Below, in pieces: positions 25,977 through 34,617 of a stretch of DNA of 64,000 nucleotides. Position 1 is the stretch's first letter, and the number at the start of each line of letters is the position of its first letter. Under the pieces are notes generated by a model that saw nothing but the letters and a program-made list of their open reading frames with translations, was not told the DNA's origin and did not search any database. A program made the position numbers and the translations under genes. The DNA comes from Gemmatimonadota bacterium (GTDB taxonomy: Bacteria; Gemmatimonadota; Gemmatimonadetes; Longimicrobiales; Gaopeijiaceae), in the NCBI GenBank assembly GCA_022826005.1, contig JAJDVT010000104.1:43085-107084 (forward strand). The letters run 5' to 3'.

Positions 25977-27460
25977 TGAGTCGAGTCCTTCGATGTCGCC
26001 GGGGGGGACACTCCACCTGAGGGCAGACTTTCCGGGCTGTTGAAGTATAGGTGGAATTCCGCACCCTCCCCACCTTCCCCGTTGCGTTCGCCCGAAGGCT
26101 CTGCGAGCGCCACCCGGCCCCCGTTCGCCTCTGCAAGTTGCCTGACGATCGCCAGGCCAAGCCCCGCGCCCTGTGCCTTGTCGCCCACGAAGGGCTCGAA
26201 GATCCGGTCGCGAAGATCCAGAGCCACGCCGGGGCCGTTGTCGCGCACCGAAATCCGGATCTCCCCGCGCACCGTTCGGCCCTCCACCCAGATTCGCTCC
26301 CCCGCCTGCGAAGCGTTGCGAATCAGGTTCAGCACCGCCCGCTTCACCTGCAGGGGATCCGCGATCGCCAAAAGCGGCTGTTCCGGGAAGTCCACATCCA
26401 GACTCCCGCCGTTCCTGCTGAATTCCACTTCGACGAGGCTGACCGCCTCCTCAACCGGAATCCGTATGTCGTGCAGTTGGGGTTCCGACCGCTCCGGACG
26501 TGCGAAACCCAGGAATTCGTCGATGATCCCGTTCAGGCCGACAACCTCTTTTCGCACCCTGTCGAGGATCCTGCGACGCTCGTCCGCGTCGTCCGTGTCC
26601 TGGGCCGCAGCCGCGAAGAGCTCGAGTCCTCCCAGTGGATTGCGGATCTCATGCGCCACTTGTGACAGCATGCGCCGCAACTGCTCATCGCGGCGCTGGA
26701 TTCCCGTCCTCATCCGCTCCATCGCCCGCGCCAGCCGTCCCAGCTCGTCCTCGCCATCAAGCTCCACCGGCCGGTCCATCCACCCGCGCTGGATGCGCAG
26801 GGCCGCCCGGCTCAGGGTCTCGAGGCGGGCGACGATCCCTCCGGCGAGACGCCATCCGAGCAGTGCGGCGAGAGCGGCCGCGATGCCTGACCACGCCACG
26901 ATCCGCTGGCGAAGCTCGTCCAGCGGTTCCAGGTAGTCCGCGGGAATCTGGACTGCCAGGAATACATCACTGGTGTTGCGCAGCTGTACGATTCCCCACT
27001 TGACGTAGACACCCTGCTCCGAGGGGAAGACATCGGTGGTCGCCTGACGCGCTGTCGATGCCGATTCGACCGCCGAAAGGTAAATGCGGGCCCAGTCGAG
27101 TTCGTCCCCGATCGAAACCAGACCGGTGGTATCCGTGCTGACCAGTACCGTCGCTACGGAATCACCCTGACTCCACCGGAAGATGTCGGCCTTCTCTACA
27201 AGGGGGGTGTCCTCGAAGTCCTTGAGGATCTTCTGGTAGTCGTCATAGTTTTCCGATGTCGCCCCCGGCTGGAGAAAGATCAGGGCCTCGCGGACCCCGT
27301 CGAACTGTCCCGCTGCGACGGCTGCCACTTCCAGCAACCCCTCGTCCATCTGTTCTTCGAGGCTCTGGTCCGCCGCCCTCCACGTCAGCCACCCTCCCAG
27401 CGCGGTGATCAGCACCGCAAAGACAACCAGGAGCAGCGTAAAGCGGTTCCGGAGGCTCAA
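25973..27460 (-). CDS. Sensor histidine kinase
   Basis: A 495-residue membrane kinase. The first membrane helix is at about 8-28, followed by a periplasmic sensor domain (about 29-186, no recognised fold), a second membrane helix at about 187-208 and a HAMP linker. The dimerisation domain carries the phosphorylated His270 in SQVAHEIRNPLGG. The ATPase motifs are NLIRNASQAG (N box), VRDNGPGVAL (G1) and GAGLGLAIVRQLAEANGG (G2). The start is a TTG at 27460 with GGGAG seven bases upstream; longer in-frame starts would overlap the upstream gene heavily. The acidic tail is unstructured. Cognate regulator: the NtrC-type gene that follows. Confidence 0.9.
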   Translation of the reverse strand: MSLRNRFTLLLVVFAVLITALGGWLTWRAADQSLEEQMDEGLLEVAAVAAGQFDGVREALIFLQPGATSENYDDYQKILKDFEDTPLVEKADIFRWSQGDSVATVLVSTDTTGLVSIGDELDWARIYLSAVESASTARQATTDVFPSEQGVYVKWGIVQLRNTSDVFLAVQIPADYLEPLDELRQRIVAWSGIAAALAALLGWRLAGGIVARLETLSRAALRIQRGWMDRPVELDGEDELGRLARAMERMRTGIQRRDEQLRRMLSQVAHEIRNPLGGLELFAAAAQDTDDADERRRILDRVRKEVVGLNGIIDEFLGFARPERSEPQLHDIRIPVEEAVSLVEVEFSRNGGSLDVDFPEQPLLAIADPLQVKRAVLNLIRNASQAGERIWVEGRTVRGEIRISVRDNGPGVALDLRDRIFEPFVGDKAQGAGLGLAIVRQLAEANGGRVALAEPSGERNGEGGEGAEFHLYFNSPESLPSGGVSPPATSKDSTQ

Positions 27461-27476
27461 CTTCCGGCTCCCGGCT

Positions 27477-28499
27477 TCAGTTCCCGCACGGAACCGCCTC
27501 GGTGGGCAGCCTTGCGAACGTGATCGGTTCCGGCGCCCTCGGGACGACGACGATGTGGATGGGCCGCACCGTACGCCGCGCCGGTGCGCAGAAATTGCCC
27601 GGTGTGCGTTCCACCCACTCGACCCGGGTACCGTCGTCAATCGCCAGCACGCGCCGGATCTCTACCGAGTCGCCGACTTCCTGGCGCTCGCCCACGGCCG
27701 CCACCACCACCATCTCCCGGGTCCAATCGACCTCGGGCAGCGGAACCTGCCTGCTGCCGACGTGCGAGCCCCACCAGTCTTCGAAATCCTCCGGGGCCTC
27801 ATGCGCACCGGCGCCATCCGCGGAGCGGAAGAACCTCGGGCCCGTGAGCCCCGAGCCCGTCGCTGTGCCGCGGTCCAGCGTTGCAAACGGGAGGCTCCCC
27901 GTGTACAGAGACACGAAATCCGAGCCCACCGTGCTGTTGCGCACGAAGATGGCCGCCTGAATCACCCGGCTGGCCGCGACATCGGGCCCTGACCCGCGCG
28001 TCGTCAGGTTCGCCAAGCTGCCCTCCGCGCAGCGCGTCCATTCCCGGTCCTCCCTGTCCGGCTCGTCGTACATCCGAACGGTCACCCGGCTCATCCCGGA
28101 CCGGCACTCCGGATTCTGGATCTCGTCGAGCGCCGGGAAACCGATCAGCTTGAACCCCTCGTCGTCATTCAGCTTCTGGATGAGCGACGCGTACAGCGAG
28201 GCGTATTCGAACGGGAGCCCCGGGGCACGCTCGACGTGCTCCTCGCCCACGGTACCGCGGTAGCCGATCTCCTCAAAGACCCTCCAGGTACCGTCCGACC
28301 GCCAGGTGAGCACCTGCTGCAGCGATCCGGCGCCAAGGTAGAGCGGGCTCTCGACGGTGACCCGGATCTCCCCCGTCTGCCCGAAACGAAGAGGTCCGTT
28401 GGGAGGCACAACGTCGCAGGCTGCGGCAATCACGACCATGACGGCCGCGAAACACCAGCGGGCGCTACCTCCCCGGTACCGTCTCAAGTATCTTGGCAT
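27477..28499 (-). CDS. Lipoprotein with PrcB-like C-terminal domain
   Basis: A 340-residue protein. The N-terminus (FAAVMVVIAAACDVVPP) is a lipoprotein signal with the Cys at about 29. The C-terminal 100 residues resemble the PrcB_C domain: PLPEVDWTREMVVVAAVGER, VEIRRVLAIDDGTRVEWVER and RPIHIVVVPR. PrcB is the partner of the PrcA subtilisin-like protease in Treponema, but no protease is encoded next to it here. ATG 28499 has GAGAGG eight bases upstream; an ATG at 28505 is too close to it. It is the first gene of the five-gene minus operon, 16 bases before the kinase, and starts almost on top of divergent pyrE. Confidence 0.78.
   Translation of the reverse strand: MPRYLRRYRGGSARWCFAAVMVVIAAACDVVPPNGPLRFGQTGEIRVTVESPLYLGAGSLQQVLTWRSDGTWRVFEEIGYRGTVGEEHVERAPGLPFEYASLYASLIQKLNDDEGFKLIGFPALDEIQNPECRSGMSRVTVRMYDEPDREDREWTRCAEGSLANLTTRGSGPDVAASRVIQAAIFVRNSTVGSDFVSLYTGSLPFATLDRGTATGSGLTGPRFFRSADGAGAHEAPEDFEDWWGSHVGSRQVPLPEVDWTREMVVVAAVGERQEVGDSVEIRRVLAIDDGTRVEWVERTPGNFCAPARRTVRPIHIVVVPRAPEPITFARLPTEAVPCGN
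28489..28495 (+). promoter_or_regulatory. Candidate -10/-7 element (TATCTTG) placed for leaderless pyrE transcription
   Basis: TATCTTG ends nine bases before the ATG at 28504. If it is a -10/-7 box, transcription would begin at or just before that ATG, giving a leaderless mRNA, consistent with the absence of any Shine-Dalgarno sequence. Confidence 0.35.
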
Positions 28500-28503
28500 G
28501 CAC

Positions 28504-29046
28504 ATGTCCTCTCTGTCCCGTCTCCGCCAGCTCCTCCGCGACCGCAGCGTCAAGTCGGGTGACTTTACACTCGCGAGCGGCCGCCGTTCACGCTACTACA
28601 TCGACGCGCGTCTCACGACGATGAGTGGCGAGGGGCAGGTGCTGGTCGGCGAAGTTTGTTGGCAGGTGATCGCGGAAGCCGGCTGGGAGGCGGACTTCGT
28701 GGGCGGGATGACGCTGGGCGCCGATCCGGTCGCATACGCGATCGCGAACCACGCCACGAGGCTGGGCCGGCACCTCGACGCATTCACCGTGCGCAAGCAG
28801 CCCAAGGGGCACGGCACGGGAAGACGGATCGAGGGCGGGCTGCCCGCAGGGGCGCGTGTGGTCGTGGTGGACGACACCGTGACTTCGGGCGGGAGTCTCC
28901 TCGCCGCCGTGAACGCGGTGGCCGGCCACGGGGCGGTGGTCGCTGGCGTGCTCTCCCTGGTGGACCGGGAAGAAGGCGGCAGCGAGCGAATCGCCGAGGC
29001 CGGCTACGATTACCGCGCCGTCTTCAGCGGCAGTGATCTGCGCTGA
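28504..29046 (+). CDS. pyrE: Orotate phosphoribosyltransferase
   Basis: Joins orotate and PRPP to orotidine 5'-phosphate in de novo pyrimidine synthesis. The 180-residue product has the family lengths and motifs: SVKSGDFTLASGRRSRYYID at the N-terminus, GGMTLGADPVA, and the PRPP loop VVVVDDTVTSGGSLLAAV. No ribosome-binding site precedes either possible ATG (28498 or 28504). The second was chosen because a promoter-like TATCTTG lies just upstream. The 5' end abuts the divergent PrcB-like gene, so the promoters of the two genes must lie in each other's coding sequence. Confidence 0.92.
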   Translation: MSSLSRLRQLLRDRSVKSGDFTLASGRRSRYYIDARLTTMSGEGQVLVGEVCWQVIAEAGWEADFVGGMTLGADPVAYAIANHATRLGRHLDAFTVRKQPKGHGTGRRIEGGLPAGARVVVVDDTVTSGGSLLAAVNAVAGHGAVVAGVLSLVDREEGGSERIAEAGYDYRAVFSGSDLR

Positions 29047-29050
29047 GCAG

Positions 29051-29095
29051 GCCGGCCGCCACACGGCCGGCGCTCCGACCCTCCCGGCAACCGGG
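29051..29095. terminator. Two GC-rich hairpins between convergent pyrE and dnaN
   Basis: GCCGGCCG (29051-29058) and CGGCCGGC (29064-29071) form a perfect 8-base stem with a CCACA loop. CCCGG (29083-29087) and CCGGG (29091-29095) form a second small hairpin. They lie between two convergent stop codons and probably end transcription from both sides, although no T-run is present. Confidence 0.5.
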
Positions 29096-29099
29096 CAGG

Positions 29100-30203
29100 T
29101 CAGTCCACCAGACGCAGGGGCATGATCAGACACAGGTATTCCAGGTCGCCGTCGGTGGGCTCGATGGTGGTCGCCCGCTCCGCGGTCTTGAAACTGAATT
29201 TGACCTCCTGGGTCGGCATCTTGCCCAGCACCTCCAGGAGGTAGTTGGCGTTGAAGCCGATCTCGATGCCGTCTCCCTGGTAGTCCAGCTCGACCTCGTC
29301 GTGGGCCTCGCCCAGATCCGGGGTCATCGCATCCAGATGCACGCGGTCGTTCTCGAACGCGAGCTTGACCCGCCGCGTCGACGCGCTCGCAACCACCGCA
29401 ATCCGCCGCACGGCGGCCTCCATCGCGGTCCGGCTCACCCGCGCCGACTTGTCGTTGTCCTTCGGGATCACCTGCTCGTAGTTGGGGTACTTCCCGTCGA
29501 TCAGGCGCGTGTAGACTTCCTTCGATTCCGAGCAGAATCCAAGGTGATTCCCGCCGCGCGCCACGGTGAGCTCCCCGTCGCCGTCGAAGAGCCGCGCCAC
29601 CTGGGCGAGGGCCGCGGGCGGCACGATCAGATCCGCCCTTCGGCCCCCGGTCGACTCCACCTTAACCGCCGTCCGGGCCAGGCGGTGGCCGTTCGTAGCC
29701 ACCATGCTCATCCGCCCGTCATCCAGCTCCCACAGAACCCCGTTGAGGATCGGCCGGCTCTCCTCCTGCGAGACCGCGAACGAGGTGGTGTTGATCAGCG
29801 TGATGAGCGACTTTTCCGGGACCTTCCATCCCTCCTCGAACTCGATCGCCGGCAGGTTGGGGAACTCCTCGCTGGGAAGGCCGTTGAGCTTGATGCGGCT
29901 GTACCCACAGTCGATCTCGACCTGGTGGCCGCGGATGTGGAGGTCGACCGGTTCGTCCGGGAGCTCCCGGGTGAGTTCCTGCAGCTTCCTTCCCGGAATG
30001 GTGATCGAGCCGCCCTCGACGATCTGCGCCGGCACCTTGATCCGGATCCATACGTCCAGGTCGGTACCGCTGATCCACAGGGCGTCCTCTTCGGTCTCCA
30101 GGAGCACGTTGGAGAGGACGGGCAGGGTGGTCCGGGTGGGAATGCTGGCCGAAACCGCTCCCAGGCCGCTGTGAAGATTCTGGCGTGTGATTGTGAGTTT
30201 CAT
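29100..30203 (-). CDS. dnaN: DNA polymerase III beta subunit (sliding clamp)
   Basis: The ring-shaped clamp that holds the replicative polymerase on DNA; 367 residues, normal length. The three-domain repeat is readable: MKLTITRQNLHSGLGAVS at the start, RTTLPVLSNVLLET, TNGHRLARTAV, FCSESKEVYTRLIDGKYPNY, and the C-terminal LEYLCLIMPLRLVD, matching the universal MPmrl ending. It lies downstream of dnaA on the same strand, with the candidate origin in between. pyrE follows it convergently instead of the common recF-gyrB. Confidence 0.96.
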   Translation of the reverse strand: MKLTITRQNLHSGLGAVSASIPTRTTLPVLSNVLLETEEDALWISGTDLDVWIRIKVPAQIVEGGSITIPGRKLQELTRELPDEPVDLHIRGHQVEIDCGYSRIKLNGLPSEEFPNLPAIEFEEGWKVPEKSLITLINTTSFAVSQEESRPILNGVLWELDDGRMSMVATNGHRLARTAVKVESTGGRRADLIVPPAALAQVARLFDGDGELTVARGGNHLGFCSESKEVYTRLIDGKYPNYEQVIPKDNDKSARVSRTAMEAAVRRIAVVASASTRRVKLAFENDRVHLDAMTPDLGEAHDEVELDYQGDGIEIGFNANYLLEVLGKMPTQEVKFSFKTAERATTIEPTDGDLEYLCLIMPLRLVD

Positions 30204-30515
30204 AGTGGCTCTGCCGGAGGGAAACCCGGCGACGGGGGAATTCCACGGACCCCGGGGGTCCCCTTAAGAATTAGTAACAGGTAAAGAGAAGATCGTCATC
30301 ATAGTGTCTGTGGAAAGGTGGAATCAGTCTTACCGCGGGGGCTGGAAGGGCAGCAGAAAGCAGCGGAAACCCGGATTCCACGCGATGGGGAAAACGCGTG
30401 GAACGAGGCCAGGGCATCGACACCACGGCCGCATCCGTGGAAAACAGATGGTTTTCTGGACGTTATCCACGCCGTTTTCCACAGGGGCAGGGGCTCTGCC
30501 CGCCGCCGGGCGGCA
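30204..30515. other. Candidate replication origin (oriC) with DnaA-box cluster
   Basis: The 312-base gap between dnaA and dnaN contains DnaA-box-like nonamers: TTATCCACG at 30463-30471, TTTTCCACA at 30475-30483 and, reversed, TTTTCCACG at 30436-30444 and CTTTCCACA at 30309-30317. The consensus is TTATCCACA. An AT-richer stretch at about 30264-30300 (TTAAGAATTAGTAACAGG) could be the unwinding element. Position beside dnaA, dnaN, the rpmH operon and parS sites supports this assignment. It also carries the leader of dnaN. Confidence 0.75.
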
Positions 30516-31880
30516 TCAGGCTCGGCTCTCCAGGCGCCGCCGCAGCTTCCGTACTCTCCTCCGAAAGGCGTCATCGCCGGAAAGCCGGGTGTCGATCTTG
30601 TGGATGGAATGGTGCACGGTCGAATGGTCACGGCCCCCGAACTCCCGTCCGATTCGCGCCAGGGGCAGGTCGAGGAGGGTGCGCATGAGGTACATCGCCA
30701 CCTGCCTGGGGACGAGGATCTCGCGAGACCGGCGGACGGACGCGAGGGAATCGCTGCGCACTCCCCACTCCTCGGCGACGACTTCCCGGATGCGCTCGGG
30801 GTCGAGCGGGTGGTACGCCGGATCGGCATCGCCGAGCAGCGCCTGACGCGCGAGTTCCACCGTGACCTCGCGCCGGGTCAGCGACGAGAACGCGAGCAGC
30901 TTGATGATCGCCCCCTCGAGTTCACGCACCGACGACCTGCACACCCGCGCAATCAGGTCCAGAACCTCGGGGTCGAGCTCGACGTTGTCCTCGTCGGCCT
31001 TCTTGCGGAGAATCGCCAGGCGCGTCTCGTAGTCGGGCGGATGCACCGCAGCCACGAGTCCCCACTCGAAGCGCGACACCAGCCGCTCTTCGAGCCCTTC
31101 GAGCTCCTTCGGGTGCCGGTCGCTCGTGAGCACGATCTGCCTGCCGCCGTTGTGCAGCACGTTGAAGGTATGGAAGAACTCTTCCTGCGTGTGCTCCTTC
31201 CTGCGGAGGAACTGCACGTCATCCACCAGAAGCAGGTCGTAGGAGCGGTAGCGCGACCGGAAGGCGGCTGTGTTGTTGCCGTAGATCGCAGCCACCATCT
31301 CGTTGACGAACTGCTCGGCGGGGATGTAACAGATCCGCACGGTGTCGCCGGTTCTGAGGATGTGGTGGGCGATGGCGTGCATCAGGTGGGTCTTGCCGAG
31401 GCCGGTGGCTCCGTAGAGGAAGAGCGGATTGTAGCCCCGGGCCGGGCGCTCGGCGACGGACTGGCTGGCCGCCTGCGCCAGCTGGTTGTTCTGGCCCACG
31501 ATGAACCGGTCGAAGGTGTAGCGGCTGTTGAGCCCGGGCACCGCGTGCGGGGGGGCTGCAGGAGGGGGCGAAGGGCCAGTGTCGACCAGGGGAGTGACCG
31601 TGATCTCCGGCGCGACACGCTCCGGCGACGCTTCCGACGAAGAAACGCGCAACTGAACCGGCCTGCCGAGGATTCTGCCACCGATCTCCTCGAGCATCTG
31701 CCCGAACTTGTCTTCGAGCCACTCCGCATGAAAACGGCTCGGGGCGAGGATGTGCAGGATCCCCCCGTCCAGGGCAGTGGCCCGCGCGCTCGACACCCAG
31801 GTCGCGTAGCTCTGCTCCGGCAGACCGCTCCTGGCCTGCTCGAGAATCCGCTCCCAAAGTTCGTTCGCGCGCTCTGCCAT
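30516..31880 (-). CDS. dnaA: Chromosomal replication initiator protein DnaA
   Basis: AAA+ initiator of replication, 454 residues. Domain I (about 1-85, [21 protein letters not shown]) and a short Pro-rich linker precede the ATPase (about 116-335), with [15 protein letters not shown] and Walker [22 protein letters not shown] is Walker B, and [15 protein letters not shown] lies near the sensor. Domain IV ends with the DNA-binding signature [15 protein letters not shown]. The ATG at 31880 is the natural start. A TACGTTG box lies about 30 bases upstream. It is divergent from rpmH. Confidence 0.97.
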   Translation of the reverse strand: MAERANELWERILEQARSGLPEQSYATWVSSARATALDGGILHILAPSRFHAEWLEDKFGQMLEEIGGRILGRPVQLRVSSSEASPERVAPEITVTPLVDTGPSPPPAAPPHAVPGLNSRYTFDRFIVGQNNQLAQAASQSVAERPARGYNPLFLYGATGLGKTHLMHAIAHHILRTGDTVRICYIPAEQFVNEMVAAIYGNNTAAFRSRYRSYDLLLVDDVQFLRRKEHTQEEFFHTFNVLHNGGRQIVLTSDRHPKELEGLEERLVSRFEWGLVAAVHPPDYETRLAILRKKADEDNVELDPEVLDLIARVCRSSVRELEGAIIKLLAFSSLTRREVTVELARQALLGDADPAYHPLDPERIREVVAEEWGVRSDSLASVRRSREILVPRQVAMYLMRTLLDLPLARIGREFGGRDHSTVHHSIHKIDTRLSGDDAFRRRVRKLRRRLESRA

Positions 31881-31909
31881 GCCTTCCCGGGTTCGTCAAC
31901 AGGGGCGCC

Positions 31910-31916
31910 CAACGTA
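31910..31916 (-). promoter_or_regulatory. Candidate -10/-7 element (TACGTTG) of dnaA
   Basis: On the minus strand TACGTTG lies 29 bases before the dnaA ATG, fitting TAnnTT. Confidence 0.35.
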
Positions 31917-31956
31917 CCCGGCGGACCACCGTCTGTCAATCACGCCCACGACGCGG

Positions 31957-31987
31957 TTGACCACCCCCGCTCCGTGCCGGTACCTTC
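31957..31987 (+). promoter_or_regulatory. Candidate promoter of the rpmH-rnpA-yidD-yidC operon
   Basis: TTGACC at 31957-31962 is followed after 18 bases by TACCTTC at 31981-31987. The -35-like TTGACC makes this the most complete promoter match in the window. rpmH starts 93 bases downstream of the TACCTTC. Confidence 0.45.
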
Positions 31988-32079
31988 AATGGCTGGCCGA
32001 TTCGCACCGGTCGGCGCAGAACGTCGCGAACGCATGGACGGCACCCGCTCAGCCGCCATCCCGAGAAGGCATTGGAAGA

Positions 32080-32238
32080 ATGAAACCCACCTACAGGCCG
32101 AGGAACCGCAAGCGCCTCAACAAGCACGGCTTTCGGGCGCGCATGAAGACCCGGGCCGGTCGCGCGACCCTCAACCGGCGGCGCCGGCGCGGCAGGCGGT
32201 CGCTGGCCGTGCGCATCGGGTCCAAGAACGCCCGGTAG
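32080..32238 (+). CDS. rpmH: 50S ribosomal protein L34
   Basis: A 52-residue, highly basic protein with the L34 signature: [20 protein letters not shown] followed by [20 protein letters not shown]. It is slightly longer than the usual 44-46 residues, with extra [12 protein letters not shown] at the C-terminus. The ATG at 32080 is preceded by GGAAGA. It heads the standard rpmH-rnpA-yidD-yidC-mnmE-mnmG gene order, divergent from dnaA. Confidence 0.96.
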   Translation: MKPTYRPRNRKRLNKHGFRARMKTRAGRATLNRRRRRGRRSLAVRIGSKNAR

Positions 32239-32247
32239 GCGACGCCG

Positions 32248-32637
32248 GTGCTGGTGATGGAAGGCCGCTCCGGTCCCGGGGGCGAGCGCCTCCCTCGGGC
32301 GGCCCGCATCCGTCTGGCCCGCGACATCCGGACGGTCCTGAAGCGGGGCAGGCGCGTGAGGACGGCCTCCCTTGACATCCATGTCCTGGAAGGGGCCGGC
32401 CAGCGGCCGCGGGTCGGCTGGATCGTGCCGAAGCTGGGCCAGGGGATCGTGGCGCGGAATCGTCTGAAGCGCCGCCTTCGCGAGATCGCCCGCAGGCGGG
32501 TGCTCGGAGAGCTGTGGCGGGCGGGCCGCGGCTGTGACGTTCTGATCCGTGCGAGAAGGAAAGCCTACAGTGCATCGTATGCGGTTCTCGAGGCGGAAAC
32601 GACGGGCGGATTGGAGGCGCTATGCTCTCGAAACTGA
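32248..32637 (+). CDS. rnpA: Ribonuclease P protein component
   Basis: Protein subunit of RNase P, which matures tRNA 5' ends; 129 residues. The family RNR motif is present as VARNRLKRRLREIARR, along with RVGWIVPKLGQGIV and CDVLIRARRKAYSASYA. Start choice is uncertain: GTG 32248, GTG 32254 and ATG 32257 are all in frame with no clear ribosome site. The 3' end overlaps yidD by 16 bases. Confidence 0.92.
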   Translation: MLVMEGRSGPGGERLPRAARIRLARDIRTVLKRGRRVRTASLDIHVLEGAGQRPRVGWIVPKLGQGIVARNRLKRRLREIARRRVLGELWRAGRGCDVLIRARRKAYSASYAVLEAETTGGLEALCSRN

Positions 32638-32906
32638 TGCTGGGTACGATCCGGTTCTATCAGGAATACGTCTCGGGGCTGCTGCCGATGTCGTGCCGGT
32701 ACCACCCGAGCTGCTCGCAGTACGCCCGGGTGGCGGTACGGACCCACGGCCCGGTGCGCGGCGTCTGGCTCGGGGTGAGGCGCCTGGCGCGCTGCCACCC
32801 GTGGGGCGGCTACGGCATCGACCTGGTCCCGGGCGCGCCCGAGGGTGGTGACCCCCTGGGTGCAGGGGCGCGGGGTGGCCGGACCAGGGGCGGAGGCAAG
32901 GGATGA
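32622..32906 (+). CDS. yidD: Membrane protein insertion efficiency factor YidD
   Basis: A 94-residue amphipathic protein that helps YidC-dependent insertion at the inner membrane. The family core is intact: IRFYQEYVSGLLPMSCRYHP, SCSQYARVAVRTHGPVRG and RRLARCHPWGGYGIDLVP. The Gly/Arg-rich tail after residue 70 is not conserved. It overlaps rnpA at its start and yidC at its end (ATGA). Confidence 0.94.
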   Translation: MLSKLMLGTIRFYQEYVSGLLPMSCRYHPSCSQYARVAVRTHGPVRGVWLGVRRLARCHPWGGYGIDLVPGAPEGGDPLGAGARGGRTRGGGKG

Positions 32907-34600
32907 AGCCGGAGGCCCGCTTCGCGTTGGCGCTGTTGCTGATGGTCGGCGTCTTCATCGTCACCGGCCTGCTCTTCCCGCCCGTTCCCCGGGACCCGGT
33001 GCCCGGAGAGGAAGTGGGCGGCCCCGCGACGCCGGAGCGCCAGATCGACGAGCCGGATGAGACGCCCGTGGTGTTGCCGGACGAGTCGCCGGATCTCGCG
33101 GCACCACGCACGGGGGACGAGTTCGGCACGGACGAACCCGAGCGAATCATAACCGTCGAGACCCCGCTCTACAGAATCGAGTTCTCCAACTACGGGGCAG
33201 CCGTCCGCTCGGTCCGCCTGTCGGGCTACCAGTCCTTCACCCGCGAAGGACCGGTGGAACTGGTGCCGGAAGGGTCCGAACTCCTGGCGGGGGTGTGGCA
33301 GTTTCAGAGCAGCGGCAATCCGGCGGACCTGACCCGCTTCCCGCACACCGTCACGCCGGCCGGCGGAATCCGGATCGGCGAGGGCGCGGGCCCGCAGACG
33401 CTTGCCTTCCGTTTCGACCACCCGAACGGCGGCTTCTTCAGCGAAATCCGCTACACCTTCAGCGCGGACTCCTACATCATCGCGGTGGACGGCGAGCTGC
33501 CGGGGATCGACCGGGCCGCGCTCTTCGTCGGCATGGGTGCGGGCCTCGCGGTCAACGAACTGAAGGTGGAGGACGACCTCAGGCTGATGGCCGTCGCGGG
33601 GAACCCGGTCGACGGGGGGATAAGGTCCATTCCAATGGAGCGGATCCGGGAGCCCGAGTCGATCGGTGGTCCGCTCCGGTGGGCCGCGGTCAAGAGCAAG
33701 TTCTTCGTGGGCGCGATTCTTCCGGACGGGCGTCCGGGCGGGGCGGAGATCCTCTCGGGCATCTGGGCCGACCCCGCCAACCTTGCGGACCGGGCGGCCG
33801 TACGGGTCGGCATTCCGGTGGACGCTGCGGGAAGCTATTCCTACCGGACCTATCTGGGCCCGATCGAGCGCAACCGTCTGCTGGCGATCGGTGACGACCT
33901 TGAAGAGGTCAACCCGTACGGGTGGCCGTTCCTGCGTCCCATCCTGCGCCCACTCGTGGTCGGCGTGCTCTGGGTGCTCGAAGGGCTGCACGAGGGCCTC
34001 AGCCTGGGCTACGGCTGGGTGCTCATAGTGATCGGGGTCCTGATGCGGGTCGTCCTCTGGCCGCTCAACCGCAAGGTGATGCGGTCACAGGTCAAGACCA
34101 TGGCGATTCAGCCGCTGGCGCTGGACATCAGGGAGAGGTACAAGAGCGACCCGCAGCGGATGCAGCAGGAGACCATCAAGCTGTACAAGGAGCACGGGGT
34201 CAACCCGTTGGCCGGGTGCGTGCCAATGCTGATCCCGATGCCCGTGTTCTTCGCGCTCTTCTTCGTCTTCCAGAACACGATCGCCTTGAGGGGCGTGCCG
34301 TTCTGGTGGTTGCCGGACCTCTCGGCCCCGGATCCGCTCTACATCCTGCCGCTGTTCTTCGGCCTCTCCATGTTCCTGACCATGAAGTTGACGCAGGTGG
34401 CCGCGCCGAATCCGCAGATGAAGATGATGATGTACCTGATGCCGATCATGTTGACAGTGATGTTCCTGTGGTGGGGCCTGCCGTCGGGGCTGCTCCTGTA
34501 CTACTCCGCCACGAACGTGGCCACGATCCCGCAGCAGATGCTCATCACCAACGAGCGGAAGAAGCTGCAGGCCGCGAACCCGGTGAAGCACCCCGCCTGA
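32903..34600 (+). CDS. yidC: Membrane protein insertase YidC
   Basis: The 565-residue inner-membrane insertase. An N-terminal membrane helix (about 6-25) leads to the large periplasmic domain (about 70-350), then a C-terminal block of five membrane helices. GYGWVLIVIGVLMRVVLWPL opens the conserved core, and INPLAG-type VNPLAGCVPMLIPMPVFFAL and MMMYLMPIMLTVMFLWWGLP follow. The basic tail is short. The gene is in the standard place but is followed directly by mnmE; the RNA-binding jag/khpB gene often found between them is missing. Confidence 0.95.
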   Translation: MKPEARFALALLLMVGVFIVTGLLFPPVPRDPVPGEEVGGPATPERQIDEPDETPVVLPDESPDLAAPRTGDEFGTDEPERIITVETPLYRIEFSNYGAAVRSVRLSGYQSFTREGPVELVPEGSELLAGVWQFQSSGNPADLTRFPHTVTPAGGIRIGEGAGPQTLAFRFDHPNGGFFSEIRYTFSADSYIIAVDGELPGIDRAALFVGMGAGLAVNELKVEDDLRLMAVAGNPVDGGIRSIPMERIREPESIGGPLRWAAVKSKFFVGAILPDGRPGGAEILSGIWADPANLADRAAVRVGIPVDAAGSYSYRTYLGPIERNRLLAIGDDLEEVNPYGWPFLRPILRPLVVGVLWVLEGLHEGLSLGYGWVLIVIGVLMRVVLWPLNRKVMRSQVKTMAIQPLALDIRERYKSDPQRMQQETIKLYKEHGVNPLAGCVPMLIPMPVFFALFFVFQNTIALRGVPFWWLPDLSAPDPLYILPLFFGLSMFLTMKLTQVAAPNPQMKMMMYLMPIMLTVMFLWWGLPSGLLLYYSATNVATIPQQMLITNERKKLQAANPVKHPA

Positions 34601-34617
34601 ATGGCAGTGGCCCGGCA

